Translations under genes and position numbers: made by a program
Assembly (NCBI RefSeq): GCF_002295115.1
Contig: NZ_NSFV01000004.1
Location: forward strand, 248,001-312,000
Reading direction: 5' to 3'
Source: Mesorhizobium sp. WSM4311
GTDB lineage: Bacteria; Pseudomonadota; Alphaproteobacteria; Rhizobiales; Rhizobiaceae
Length of the DNA: 64,000 bases
Part shown: piece by piece, positions 44,358-53,255 of the stretch
Layout: the number at the start of each line of letters is the position of its first letter
How positions within the stretch are numbered: the first letter of the stretch is position 1
The notes under the pieces: generated by a model
Seen by the model: only the letters and a program-made list of their open reading frames with translations
What the model was told of the DNA's origin: nothing
The model's database searches: none

Positions 44358-44606
44358 CTAGGCGCGATCCATGAGAGCCGCCGGCTCCTTGGTCGCGTGT
44401 GTGCCTCTGTTGTGCGTCCGGTCGTAAAGCTCGCGGACGATTCGGCTGGCGGTAGTCTCGAAGAGAAATGGCAAGAAAGCGTGAACGAGGGCGGCGCCGG
44501 CCGCCAGCAGCAGGCGCGAGGAGAACCAGGCGGCAAAGGCCATATGGCCGAAATAGGTTTCGCCGACCTTGGCGGGATGGGAAGTGAAGATCCTTGCAAC
44601 CGACAT
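44358..44606 (-). CDS. DUF6356-like small membrane protein
   Basis: This 82-residue protein has one hydrophobic segment (MAFAAWFSSRLLLAAGAALVHAFLPFLF), preceded by FTSHPAKVGETYFGHM and followed by TASRIVRELYDR. The pattern FxxHPAxVGExYxxHM is one I associate with the alphaproteobacterial DUF6356 family, whose function is unknown. It diverges from the Lrp regulator gene, with 113 bp between the starts. Confidence 0.75.
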   Translation of the reverse strand: MSVARIFTSHPAKVGETYFGHMAFAAWFSSRLLLAAGAALVHAFLPFLFETTASRIVRELYDRTHNRGTHATKEPAALMDRA

Positions 44607-44701
44607 TGAGGTCCCCTTCAGCGCTTGCGTTCAGATATGAGTATCCTGACACGCTTCGCCGGTTCATCGGTCTCAAAATGTCCTTGTATTTTGCCACTTT
44701 G

Positions 44702-44717
44702 TGGGACACACATCCCA
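44702..44717. promoter_or_regulatory. Inverted repeat before the Lrp-type gene, candidate auto-operator
   Basis: TGGGA (44702-44706) and TCCCA (44713-44717) are perfect inverted repeats separated by 6 bp, ending 2 bp before the ATG at 44720. Lrp/AsnC proteins often bind such sites in their own promoters. No binding data exist here, and the short arms make chance occurrence possible. Confidence 0.4.
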
Positions 44718-44719
44718 AC

Positions 44720-45190
44720 ATGGCGCTGGATATCGATGAAATAGACCGAAAACTGCTTGCCGAATTGCAACGCGACGGCACGCTGTCGGTCGACCAGCTG
44801 TCGGAACGGGTGGCGTTGTCGCGCAATGCCTGCTGGCGGCGCGTCAAGCGGCTGGAGGAGGATGGCGTCATCACCGGCCGCGTGGCGCTGGTCGATGCCG
44901 ACAAGCTCGGGCTTGGCCTTTCGGTGTTCATCCTGGTCCGTACGTCCAACCATGATCCCGACTGGTTGCAAAAGTTTCGGGCGGCGGTGACCAGCCTTCC
45001 CGAGATCACCGGCGTCTATCGCATGTCCGGCGACCTCGACTATGTCCTGCGTGCCCGCGTTGCCGACGTGAAGGCTTACGACCGGCTCTACCAGCGGCTG
45101 ATCGCCAAGGTGGCGCTGTCCGATGTGTCCGCCTCCTTCGTCATGGAGGAGATCAAGGAGACGACGGTAGTTCCAATGGAAGTGCGCTAA
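44720..45190 (+). CDS. Lrp/AsnC-family transcriptional regulator
   Basis: This 156-residue regulator has an N-terminal helix-turn-helix (LDEIDRKLLAELQRDGTLSVDQLSERV-like; LSRNACWRRVKRLEEDGVI) and a C-terminal RAM ligand-binding domain (GVYRMSGDLDYVLRARV). The ATG at 44720 gives the standard beginning MALDIDEIDRKLL. Lrp relatives sense amino acids. The adjacent amidotransferase and DUF6356 genes are divergent and could be targets. Confidence 0.92.
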   Translation: MALDIDEIDRKLLAELQRDGTLSVDQLSERVALSRNACWRRVKRLEEDGVITGRVALVDADKLGLGLSVFILVRTSNHDPDWLQKFRAAVTSLPEITGVYRMSGDLDYVLRARVADVKAYDRLYQRLIAKVALSDVSASFVMEEIKETTVVPMEVR

Positions 45191-45286
45191 AGCGTGCTCA
45201 GGCCATAGTGATGCCTGAAAGAAAGCCGTTGATAGCGGCGCGGGCGAATTGACCGAATCGGTAATCGCGCCGATAGGATCGATTTT

Positions 45287-45772
45287 ATGCGCGCAGCCCT
45301 CCAAAACTCCTCCGTCATCGGTCCGACCGTCGGCTTCGTCAGATTGCCGCATGCTGAAGGACTTCCCCTCCCCGCCTACGAAAGCGCCGGCGCGGCCGGC
45401 ATGGATCTTCGCGCGGCGGTACCCGACGACCGGCCACTGCTGATCCTGCCTGGGAAACGCGCCTTGGTGCCGACCGGGCTGATCCTGGAAATCCCCGAAG
45501 GCATGGAAGGCCAGGTGCGGCCGCGCTCCGGCCTCGCTTTCAAGCATGGCCTCACCGTCCTCAATTCACCCGGCACGGTCGACAGCGACTATCGCGGCGA
45601 GGTGAAGGTGCTTTTGATCAATCTCGGCGACGAGGATTTTGCCGTGACGCGCGGCATGCGCGTCGCCCAGATCGTTTTCGCCGCGGTGACGCAGGTGGCC
45701 GTCGAAGAGCGTTCGCTGGCCGGCGGCACGGCGCGTGGTTCGGGCGGGTTCGGATCGACCGGCACCGCCTGA
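45287..45772 (+). CDS. dut: dUTP diphosphatase
   Basis: This enzyme hydrolyses dUTP to dUMP and pyrophosphate, keeping uracil out of DNA. The 161-residue trimeric dUTPase shows the five motifs: [40 protein letters not shown] and the C-terminal [14 protein letters not shown] precedes the ATG. The stop overlaps the start of the HAD gene by one base (TGATG), so both are co-translated. Confidence 0.96.
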   Translation: MRAALQNSSVIGPTVGFVRLPHAEGLPLPAYESAGAAGMDLRAAVPDDRPLLILPGKRALVPTGLILEIPEGMEGQVRPRSGLAFKHGLTVLNSPGTVDSDYRGEVKVLLINLGDEDFAVTRGMRVAQIVFAAVTQVAVEERSLAGGTARGSGGFGSTGTA

Positions 45773-46431
45773 TGCAAATACCAAAGCTGGTCATCTTCGA
45801 CTGCGACGGCATTCTCGTCGACACGGAGAATCTCGCCAATCGACGCCTCGCCGAATGGTTGACGGCCGCCGGCTATCCGACAAGCTTCGAATATTGCCGC
45901 AGGAATTTCTCCGGCCGCAGCATGGCCTCGGTGCAGAAGGAGATCGAAGAGCGGACCGAGGTTCGTCTCGGCGCCGATTTCGTCGATCGCTGGAACGCCG
46001 GCCTGCCGGACCTGTTCTCCCATGGCGTCGAAGCGATCCCCTACGTGCGGGAGTTCATCGAGGCGGTCCGCGCGGCCGGCATCCCCTATTGCGTCGCCAC
46101 CTCGGCCCGGATTTCGAAGATGCACATCACGCTCGGCCAGACCGGGCTGTTGCCGCTGTTCGAACATGCGATGTTTTCCTCGACCATGGTCGGGCGCGGC
46201 AAGCCGTTCCCCGACCTGTTCCTGCATGCGGCCAAGACCTTGGGCTTCGCGCCGGCCGACTGCATCGTCATCGAGGACAGCGTCGCCGGCACGCAGGCCG
46301 GCATCGCCGCCGGCATGCGGGTGTTTTCCTATCATGGCGATCCCTATTCCGACCGTGACGGCCTGATCGAGGCCGGCGGCATCCTGTTCGACGACATGCG
46401 CGAACTGGCCGGGCTGGTGCCGATCCACTGA
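45772..46431 (+). CDS. HAD-superfamily hydrolase
   Basis: This 219-residue HAD phosphatase has nucleophile motif FDCDGILVDTE (Asp10 and Asp12), motif II CVATSARISK and motif IV VIEDSVAGTQAGIAAGM. It belongs to the beta-phosphoglucomutase / phosphoglycolate phosphatase-like group. Coupling to dut may indicate nucleotide-pool clean-up, for example dephosphorylation of a nucleoside monophosphate, but the substrate is unproven. Confidence 0.88.
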   Translation: MQIPKLVIFDCDGILVDTENLANRRLAEWLTAAGYPTSFEYCRRNFSGRSMASVQKEIEERTEVRLGADFVDRWNAGLPDLFSHGVEAIPYVREFIEAVRAAGIPYCVATSARISKMHITLGQTGLLPLFEHAMFSSTMVGRGKPFPDLFLHAAKTLGFAPADCIVIEDSVAGTQAGIAAGMRVFSYHGDPYSDRDGLIEAGGILFDDMRELAGLVPIH

Positions 46432-46433
46432 TC

Positions 46434-46467
46434 CGGGTCCAGCACGGCTGCGCGATGCTGGAACCCG
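46434..46467. terminator. Hairpin after the dut-HAD pair
   Basis: CGGGTCCAGCA (46434-46444) pairs with TGCTGGAACCCG (46456-46467) with one bulged base. It directly follows the HAD stop and precedes the next gene. No U-run follows, so it may be an intrinsic-like stop or a 3'-end stabiliser. Confidence 0.4.
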
Positions 46468-46502
46468 TGCTAGCGTGAGTGGCCTGATCTTGGGGGGCGC
46501 TC

Positions 46503-47357
46503 ATGCCAACGAACTTTTTCCGCTTGATCCTCGCCGTGATGATGCTGCCGTTCCTGTGGACCGTGGCCGGCGCTCAAACCGTCAGCTTCCCGGATCTCGG
46601 CAGCCCGCTGCCCGGCCGCAGCGATGTTACCTATCTCGACCTGGCCAGAATGGTCATTCCGAGCCTCGCCGCGGACGGAGACGGTTTCTACAAGGGCGGA
46701 TTGCCGATCGAGATGCGCCACATCGAGGGACCGGATAGTGGCGGTTCGCCGCCCGAGACATCCAGCTTCCCCAACGCCGCCGTGCTTCCCGTCAAGTCCG
46801 GCGGCAACGACCGGATGGCCATGCTGTTCGACCTCGGCGATTCTCCCGACAGCGCAGAGGGCTATGCGGTGCTGGCGCTCTACGACGTCACGGCCAAGCC
46901 GAAACTGCTCGATGCGGCCAATGTCGCGGTCGACCGCAGCACTTATTTCCGCGAGCCGAACAAGCTTTCGATCGGCGCCGGCGACGACATGCTCATCACC
47001 ATGAGCACGCATTTCAATTCGAGCCAGGGCTATGTGATCACCCCGCTGATCATGGTCCGCGACGACAAATTCGAGCTGATCGACATGATCTACACGTTCG
47101 ACGAAAGGCTCTGCGCCTACAGCCGCAAGCAGGATGTGACCTTCCAGACCATCGCCGACGGCCAGCCCTATGCCGCCGTCAAGGCGACGGTCACCGACAG
47201 CACCGTGCCAAGCGATGAAAGCTGCGATGACGCGCCGCCCGAAGCGTCGTCGCACGACATTTCCGTCACCTATCATTGGGACAAGAAGACATCGCGCTAC
47301 GTCAAGGATTCCGACGCATTCGAGAAATTGGCAGCTGAGAACGAGAAACGCTTCTGA
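46503..47357 (+). CDS. Secreted protein of unknown function
   Basis: This 284-residue protein has a clear signal peptide (FFRLILAVMMLPFLWTVAGAQ). I do not recognise the mature domain; it contains LDLARMVIPSLAADGDGFYKGG, VLALYDVTAKPKLLDAANVAVD and TYHWDKKTSRYVKDS, suggesting a beta-rich periplasmic protein. GGGGGG lies ahead of the ATG. It lies between the HAD gene and a PEP-mutase-family gene with short gaps and may be transcribed alone. Confidence 0.75.
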   Translation: MPTNFFRLILAVMMLPFLWTVAGAQTVSFPDLGSPLPGRSDVTYLDLARMVIPSLAADGDGFYKGGLPIEMRHIEGPDSGGSPPETSSFPNAAVLPVKSGGNDRMAMLFDLGDSPDSAEGYAVLALYDVTAKPKLLDAANVAVDRSTYFREPNKLSIGAGDDMLITMSTHFNSSQGYVITPLIMVRDDKFELIDMIYTFDERLCAYSRKQDVTFQTIADGQPYAAVKATVTDSTVPSDESCDDAPPEASSHDISVTYHWDKKTSRYVKDSDAFEKLAAENEKRF

Positions 47358-47431
47358 ACCAAGCGCATTTATTTGCCCGGCCGAAGACGGCGAGATAGCA
47401 TCCGCCCCGACACTTCTGATGGGGAGCATTC

Positions 47432-48235
47432 ATGGACAAGGGCAAGATCTTTCGCGACCTGCATGCCTCGACCTTCGTCATGCCCAATCCCTGGGATCCG
47501 GGCACGACCAAGCTGCTCGGATCCTTCGGCTTCAAGGCGCTGGCGACGACCAGCGCCGGCTTTGCCTTTTCGCGCGGCCTGCCGGACGGCGCGGTGACCT
47601 TCGAGCAGATGATCCATCACTGCCGCGAGGTGACGGCGGCGACCGACCTGCCGGTCTCGGCCGATCTCGAGAAAGGCAAGGGCGACAGTGCCGAGCGGGC
47701 CGCCGAAACCATCTTCGCGGCGGAAGCGGCCGGCCTTGCCGGCTGCTCGATCGAGGACCACACCGGCGATCCCGACAGGCCGATCTATGATTTCTCCCAC
47801 GCGGTCGAGCGCGTCGCGGCGGCGGCGGAGGCGGCTCGGGCCTTGAAACGCGATTTCGTCTTCACCGCGCGGGCCGAGAATTTTCTGTGGGGCAAGCCCG
47901 ATCTCGACGACACCATCAAGCGGCTGCAGGCCTTCGAGAAGGCCGGCGCCGATGTGCTCTATGCGCCTGGGATCGGCGATGTCGAGATGGTGAAAACGTT
48001 GTGTTCGGCGGTCAGCAAGCCGGTCAACGTCATGGCGAAACCGGGCTTCACCATCGCCGATCTCTCAAAGGCTGGCGTGAAGCGCATTTCGCTCGGGCCC
48101 TGGCTGACCAATTTCGCCTATGGCATGCTGGAGACGGCGACGCGCGAAATCCAGCAGGACGGCACGTTCGGCTTCACCCGCGCCGCCATGCCGTTCGGCA
48201 AATTGCAGGCGCTGTTCGGCAAATCCGCCGATTAA
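47432..48235 (+). CDS. Isocitrate lyase / PEP mutase-family protein
   Basis: This 267-residue TIM-barrel enzyme has the superfamily pattern LATTSAGFAFSRGLPDG, LPVSADLEKG (metal aspartate), GCSIEDHTGD and FVFTARAENFLWG. Members cleave or form C-C or C-P bonds (methylisocitrate lyase, oxaloacetate decarboxylase, PEP mutase). The catalytic KKCGH-type cysteine of true isocitrate lyases is not seen, so an oxaloacetate decarboxylase-like or unknown activity is more likely. Its stop overlaps the convergent CysZ-like gene by 4 bp. Confidence 0.83.
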   Translation: MDKGKIFRDLHASTFVMPNPWDPGTTKLLGSFGFKALATTSAGFAFSRGLPDGAVTFEQMIHHCREVTAATDLPVSADLEKGKGDSAERAAETIFAAEAAGLAGCSIEDHTGDPDRPIYDFSHAVERVAAAAEAARALKRDFVFTARAENFLWGKPDLDDTIKRLQAFEKAGADVLYAPGIGDVEMVKTLCSAVSKPVNVMAKPGFTIADLSKAGVKRISLGPWLTNFAYGMLETATREIQQDGTFGFTRAAMPFGKLQALFGKSAD

Positions 48236-48960
48236 ACGGCGGCCGTCATATGGCGACCGCGGTCAGCGGCGGCTTCCCGCGCCGAGACCGCCTTGTGCAG
48301 ATGCACCATCATGGCGGCGGCGAAGAGCGGCGTCAGCAAATTGAGCAGCGGCACGGCAAGGAAGGCCGCTATGACCAGCCCGGCGAGAAACACCGTGCCG
48401 GCATACTGCCGGCGCAAGGCCCTGGCTTCGTCCTCAGGGCGAAAGCGCATCGCGGCGAATTCGAAGAATTCGCGGCCGAGCAGATAGCCGTTGACGATGA
48501 AGAAGGCGGCGATGTTGATACCGGGCACCAGCAGGAGCATGAGCGCCACGATGTTGCCCAGGATGACGACGCCGAGGAATTCTATCGCCAGCACCAGCGA
48601 GCGCAATGCCGGCATGGCGCGCCCGACGGGGTCGCAGGGATAGTCGGTGCGCTCGACCACTTCGGCGACATCGTCGAGGAACAGGCCGGCGATCACCGCC
48701 GTGACCGGGGCGACGAGCAAGGCCATGCCGAAGGCAAGGGCGATGGCCGCGATGATGCCGCCAAGCCAGCCGGCCCAGGACGGCATGCCCGGCAGCAATG
48801 TCTGGAGCCATGGCAAAGCCAGCCACTCGACAAGACTGGTCAGGCCAAACCAGAAGGCGACCAGCGCCAGCACGGTCAGGCCGAGCGTCTTGATGAACAC
48901 GGCACGAAACGGCGGCGAGAGCAGCTCGAGGACCGCGATGCGGGCAGCGTCGAAAATCAC
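48232..48960 (-). CDS. EI24/CysZ-like membrane protein
   Basis: This 242-residue membrane protein of the EI24/CysZ family has four or more hydrophobic segments (FIKTLGLTVLALVAFWFGL, LGGIIAAIALAFGMALLVAPVTAVIAGLF, FLGVVILGNIVALMLLLVPG, VFLAGLVIAAFLAVPLLNLL). The motif FFIVNGYLLGREFFEFAAMR is characteristic. CysZ members take up sulfate, but there are no cysteine biosynthesis genes nearby, so the substrate is uncertain. Confidence 0.82.
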   Translation of the reverse strand: MIFDAARIAVLELLSPPFRAVFIKTLGLTVLALVAFWFGLTSLVEWLALPWLQTLLPGMPSWAGWLGGIIAAIALAFGMALLVAPVTAVIAGLFLDDVAEVVERTDYPCDPVGRAMPALRSLVLAIEFLGVVILGNIVALMLLLVPGINIAAFFIVNGYLLGREFFEFAAMRFRPEDEARALRRQYAGTVFLAGLVIAAFLAVPLLNLLTPLFAAAMMVHLHKAVSAREAAADRGRHMTAAV

Positions 48961-49048
48961 CGTGCTTCAACCCCCGGGTCAGCGGACACCGCCGACAGGC
49001 GGGACGCTCCCGAGATAGGCAGCGCTGGCCGCGAGCACAAGCATATCG

Positions 49049-49951
49049 CTATCGGGCAAAGGCCGACTTTCCAACCGGGATGGTCATGGCCGCGACGCCG
49101 GACACGACAAAAGCCATGCCCAGCCATGCCGTCGGCCCCAGACTTTCGCCGAGGAAGACGGCGCCGATGCCGACGCCGATCGGCACGCGCAGATAGGCCT
49201 GTGACGTGGTGCCGACCGAACCCAGCGTGTGGATGAGGCGGAAATAGATGACGAAGGCAAGCGCGGTCGAAAACACCGACAGGCCGAGCAGAGCCAGGAT
49301 CGACGCCGTCGATGGCGAGAGCGTCCAGGGCTGGTCGACCACCAGGCTGAGCGGCACCAGCATGGCCGAGCCGCACAGCATCGAGCCTGCCGCCGGCAGC
49401 ATCGGATCGAGACCCTTGAAGCCGCGGCCGAAGATGGCGGCACCGGCATAGCAGATCGTTGCCGCGACGATGGCGACCTGCGCCCACAGCTCGTGGCCGA
49501 TGCCACCCAACGCCTCGGTGCCGACGATGAGGCATATTCCGGCTATGCCGGCGCCGACACCGATCAACTTGCGCACCGTGACCGGCTCATGGCGGGTGAT
49601 CAGAGCGGTGAGCAGGAAGGTGAAGATCGGCGAGGTGGCGTTGAGAATGGTGGCGAGGCCGGCATCGACCGAGCGCTCGGCCGCGGCGATCAGCGTGAAC
49701 GGTATGACGCTGTTGAGGCAGGCCTGGAAGGCGAAGCGGCGCCAGGTGGCTGTGTCGCGTGGCATGGCAAGTCCGCGCCAGCGGATGATGGCCAACAGGA
49801 TGCCACCGGCGATCAAGGTGCGCGCGGCGATGAAGGTGACGGGCGGGATGGTCTCGACGCCGATCTTGATGAAGGTGTAGGAGGCGCCCCACAGCACAGC
49901 CAGCACGCCGAGCAAGGCCAGGTCGATTGTCGTATCGCTCTTTGCAGACAT
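49049..49951 (-). CDS. EamA/DMT-family transporter
   Basis: This 300-residue protein has ten predicted membrane segments and two EamA repeats (ALLGVLAVLWGASYTFIKIGVETIPP; a second near AIVAATICYAGAAIFGRGF). The ATG at 49951 is placed just before the first segment; the longer upstream frame is not family-like. The substrate is unknown. This is the second member of the family in the window and is not closely similar to the one at 30195. Confidence 0.87.
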   Translation of the reverse strand: MSAKSDTTIDLALLGVLAVLWGASYTFIKIGVETIPPVTFIAARTLIAGGILLAIIRWRGLAMPRDTATWRRFAFQACLNSVIPFTLIAAAERSVDAGLATILNATSPIFTFLLTALITRHEPVTVRKLIGVGAGIAGICLIVGTEALGGIGHELWAQVAIVAATICYAGAAIFGRGFKGLDPMLPAAGSMLCGSAMLVPLSLVVDQPWTLSPSTASILALLGLSVFSTALAFVIYFRLIHTLGSVGTTSQAYLRVPIGVGIGAVFLGESLGPTAWLGMAFVVSGVAAMTIPVGKSAFAR

Positions 49952-50198
49952 GGGGAATGGCTTGCCTTTGATGGCTGATCGGCAGAGCCAGCTTGTAAGC
50001 GACGGCCAGACGAAATGCTTCGTCCACGGTCGAATTGTCGTAGCGCCTGGCGTGTCGCGCTCCAGGGTTCGTTGCAATTCAGGTCTGGCCGGCATCACCT
50101 GAATAGCGACACACCCTAGGCAAAGCCGCCGCGAATCGCTAAACCCGCGCCCGGCCAGCGTGGCAAGAAGCCGGCTCGGGTTTTTGGCGGAGACATTG

Positions 50199-51191
50199 AT
50201 GCCGGATTATGACGTGCTTTGCATCGGCAATGCCATTGTCGACATCATCGCCCAGTGCGAGGAGGCTTTCCTCGAAACCAACGGCATCATCAAGGGCGCG
50301 ATGAACCTCATCGACACCCACCGCGCCGAGCTGCTCTACAGCCGGATGGGTCCGGCGATCGAAGCCTCCGGCGGCAGCGCCGGCAACACGGCGGCCGGTG
50401 TTGCCTCCTTCGGCGGACGCGCCGCCTTCTTTGGCAAGGTCTCCAACGATGCGCTGGGCGGAATCTACGCGCACGACATCCGCGCGCAGGGCGTCGCCTT
50501 CGACACCAAGCCGCTCCAGGGCGAGCCGCCGACGGCACGCTCGATGATCTTCGTCACACCCGACGGCGAACGCTCGATGAACACCTATCTCGGCGCCTGC
50601 GTCGAGCTTGGGCCTGAGGATGTCGAGGCCGACAAGGCCTCTGCGGCCAAGGTCACCTATTTCGAAGGCTATCTGTGGGACCCGCCGCGCGCCAAGGAGG
50701 CGATCCGGCAGACGGCCCGGCTGGCGCACGCCGCAGGCCGCGAAGTCTCCATGACGCTGTCGGATTCGTTCTGCGTTGACCGCTACCGCGACGAATTCCT
50801 CGAGCTGATGCGGTCGGGCACGGTCGACATCGTCTTTGCCAACAGCCACGAGATCAAGTCGCTCTACCAGACATCGTCCTTCGACGAGGCGCTGGCCAAG
50901 ATCCGCAAGGACTGCGGAATAGCCGCCGTCACGCGGTCGGAAAAAGGCTCGGTCATCGTGCGCGGCGACGAGACCGTGGTGATCCAGGCGACGGCGATCC
51001 GGGAACTGGTCGACACGACGGGCGCCGGCGACCTCTACGCCGCCGGTTTCCTGCATGGCTATACGCAAGGCCGCGACCTCAAGACCTGTGGCGACCTTGG
51101 CTCACTGGCGGCCGGTCTTGTGATCCAGCAGATCGGCCCAAGGCCGAGGCAGAACCTGCGCCGCGAGGCGGAACTGGCTGGGTTGCTGTAG
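50199..51191 (+). CDS. Adenosine kinase-like PfkB-family sugar kinase
   Basis: This 330-residue ribokinase-family enzyme has the N-terminal VLCIGNAIVDIIAQ, the substrate-side GGSAGNTAAGVASFGG and the C-terminal catalytic DTTGAGDLYAAGFLHG with its base Asp. The pattern is that of alphaproteobacterial adenosine kinases (nucleoside to monophosphate). The ATG at 50199 follows GGAG. It is transcribed alone, ahead of the MbcA-like gene. Confidence 0.88.
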   Translation: MPDYDVLCIGNAIVDIIAQCEEAFLETNGIIKGAMNLIDTHRAELLYSRMGPAIEASGGSAGNTAAGVASFGGRAAFFGKVSNDALGGIYAHDIRAQGVAFDTKPLQGEPPTARSMIFVTPDGERSMNTYLGACVELGPEDVEADKASAAKVTYFEGYLWDPPRAKEAIRQTARLAHAAGREVSMTLSDSFCVDRYRDEFLELMRSGTVDIVFANSHEIKSLYQTSSFDEALAKIRKDCGIAAVTRSEKGSVIVRGDETVVIQATAIRELVDTTGAGDLYAAGFLHGYTQGRDLKTCGDLGSLAAGLVIQQIGPRPRQNLRREAELAGLL

Positions 51192-51423
51192 CATCCGCTT
51201 CTCACCGTCGCGCAGTTGTCACACATCGCTCCTAGACGAAATCGAGAGCGTCCCGTGACTGACATTTCGGGGCGCCCGCGGTCAGATGGGATGTTGAAAA
51301 GATGCAAGACAGCAAGCTGTCGGGCGGCGTGACCCGTCGCCGCCATGATTTCCATTTTCCGCAGTAGTAATTTCAGCAATCGGCCGCGGCTGAGGGAGGA
51401 GCGCGCGGCCGGAAGACATGTGC

Positions 51424-52116
51424 ATGAGCAGATTTCAGACAACCGGTCTTGGACAGGACGACTTCGCGGAGATGGTCGCGGAGGACGTCGAACGCGCGCT
51501 TGCCCATTATGACGAGGCCATAAACCAGTCCACCGTGGTCTCGGTCGGCAAGATCGCCGGCAGCATAGCATCCGCCGTCACCTTGCTGTCGCCGAAGCAC
51601 CAGCGCGCCATCGACGCCATCCATGCCGACCTTCCCGGCCTTGCCTCGAAATTCGTGCGCGCTCTGGCGGCGGAAGCCGCGCGCCGCAGCGAGGCCGGCT
51701 CCACCGATATGCCGACGGCTTTGCCGGCCGATGAAACGCTTGCCGCGCCGCCACGGTCCGACGATCTGGAATCGATGCTGATCGAGGACTGGGCCGGCCG
51801 TGTCGCCGGCTCGACCTATCTGGAAGAGAATCTGCGCATCGCCCGCTCGACCCTGCACCGCTGGCAAAGGCGCGGCGATGTCATCGCCTTGCGCAAGGGC
51901 GGCCGCAAGCACGTTTTCCCGCTGGCGCAATTCGTCGACGGCAGGCCCGTCGCGGGCATAAGCGACGTGCAGTCGCTGATCGGCAATCCGAGGCTCGCCT
52001 GGCTGTGGCTGACGCGCCCGGCGGCACAACTCGACGGCCGCATTCCGATCGACCTGCTGCGGCAGGACCAGATCGAGGACGTCGTCGAAGCGGCACGGGC
52101 GTTCGCGCCGGGCTGA
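51424..52116 (+). CDS. Orphan protein with MbcA/ParS/Xre-type antitoxin C-terminal domain
   Basis: This 230-residue protein has an N-terminal helical part (DDFAEMVAEDVERALAHYDEAINQS), a middle helix-turn-helix-like segment (STYLEENLRIARSTLHRWQRRGDVIALRKGGRKHVFP) and a C-terminal toxin-binding-like domain (DVQSLIGNPRLAWLWLTRP, LDGRIPIDLLRQDQIEDVV). These correspond to MbcA/ParS/Xre antitoxins, whose partners are RES-domain NAD-consuming toxins. No RES gene lies on either side, so it is an orphan or has a regulatory role. The start at 51424 is preferred over 51418 by ribosome-site spacing. Confidence 0.75.
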   Translation: MSRFQTTGLGQDDFAEMVAEDVERALAHYDEAINQSTVVSVGKIAGSIASAVTLLSPKHQRAIDAIHADLPGLASKFVRALAAEAARRSEAGSTDMPTALPADETLAAPPRSDDLESMLIEDWAGRVAGSTYLEENLRIARSTLHRWQRRGDVIALRKGGRKHVFPLAQFVDGRPVAGISDVQSLIGNPRLAWLWLTRPAAQLDGRIPIDLLRQDQIEDVVEAARAFAPG

Positions 52117-52169
52117 AGCCGGCGCGGTCATCCCTTGGATTTTGGAGTCGGCACAGTTCTTGGCGATAA

Positions 52170-53255
52170 CTAGGCCGTCTTGCGAAGGCGAGGCCTGGAC
52201 GACGGCTGTTGCGGCGCCATTTCGCTGGCGGTGACCAGCCGATTTCGGCCGCTCTTCTTGCCGATGTACATCAGCCGGTCGGCGAGCGCGATCAGCGCTT
52301 CGGAGTCGCGAGCTTCCGCCGGATACATGGCCACGCCGACGGTGCAGCCGACCTGGATGGCGCCATTGGGCGTGGGAACCTTGATCCGCAACCTTTCCAG
52401 GATGCGTTCGGCGACGCGCACGGCCTTCTGCCGTGCCAGCTCGGTGTCGGCCGAGAACAGGAAGGCGAACTCGTCGCCGCCGAGCCGGGCGACGAAATCG
52501 GCGCTGCGCAGGATCGAGCGAAGCTGGCTCGACACGCGCTGCAGCAGCGCATCGCCGGCCTCGTGGCCAAGCGTGTCATTGACTTCCTTGAACCGGTCGA
52601 GATCGATGAACAGCAACCCGGCCGCCTCGCCGGTGGCGCCGCAGCGGGTGACGACCGATCTGATCTCGTTGTGGAAGGCACGCCGGTTGGGCAGGTCGGT
52701 CAAGGCATCGTGGTTGGCCGAATGGTCGCTCTGCTGCTTCGCCACCTCGATCTCGCGCTTTTGCGCCGAGAGTTCCTCGTTGGCGATCTTCAGATCCAGG
52801 ACCAACTGGGCGTTCAGGTCCTCGACGACCTTGCGGTCGCTGATGTCGACGACGAAGCCCTCCAGAAATTCGAGATCGCCGGCTTTGTCCCAGACACCGC
52901 CGCCGATCTCGCGGACCCAGAGCGGTTCGCCGGCCCTCGGCACAATGCGATAGTCGACGTTCCAATTGCGGCGCGCCTCGAGCGCGGCGTCGACGGCGGC
53001 ATAGACCGACGGGAGGTCATCCGGGTGGATGGCCGAGACGTAGTCGCGCACCGCATTGTGGATGAAATCGCTCGGCCGATAACCGCTGACGGTGAAGATG
53101 CCGTCGCTGATATAGAGCATGGTGTAGGACGCGTCGTTGCGGCAGCGATAGAGATAACCGTCCATACGGCCGGTAATGCTGAGCAAGGCGTCCAGCCGCT
53201 CGTCGTGGTAGACCACTGGGCCGACCGTGGATACGGAAACTCCGTCATGCTTCAT
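52170..53255 (-). CDS. PAS-GGDEF diguanylate cyclase
   Basis: This 361-residue cytoplasmic enzyme should make cyclic di-GMP from GTP. An N-terminal PAS/PAC domain (about 25-150, ending GFVVDISDRKVVEDL) is followed by a short coiled linker and a GGDEF domain (about 195-345) with an intact active site LGGDEFAF. RSAD stands five residues before the motif, which is the canonical inhibitory I-site, so product feedback is expected. No EAL domain is present. The ATG at 53255 is preferred. Confidence 0.93.
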   Translation of the reverse strand: MKHDGVSVSTVGPVVYHDERLDALLSITGRMDGYLYRCRNDASYTMLYISDGIFTVSGYRPSDFIHNAVRDYVSAIHPDDLPSVYAAVDAALEARRNWNVDYRIVPRAGEPLWVREIGGGVWDKAGDLEFLEGFVVDISDRKVVEDLNAQLVLDLKIANEELSAQKREIEVAKQQSDHSANHDALTDLPNRRAFHNEIRSVVTRCGATGEAAGLLFIDLDRFKEVNDTLGHEAGDALLQRVSSQLRSILRSADFVARLGGDEFAFLFSADTELARQKAVRVAERILERLRIKVPTPNGAIQVGCTVGVAMYPAEARDSEALIALADRLMYIGKKSGRNRLVTASEMAPQQPSSRPRLRKTA

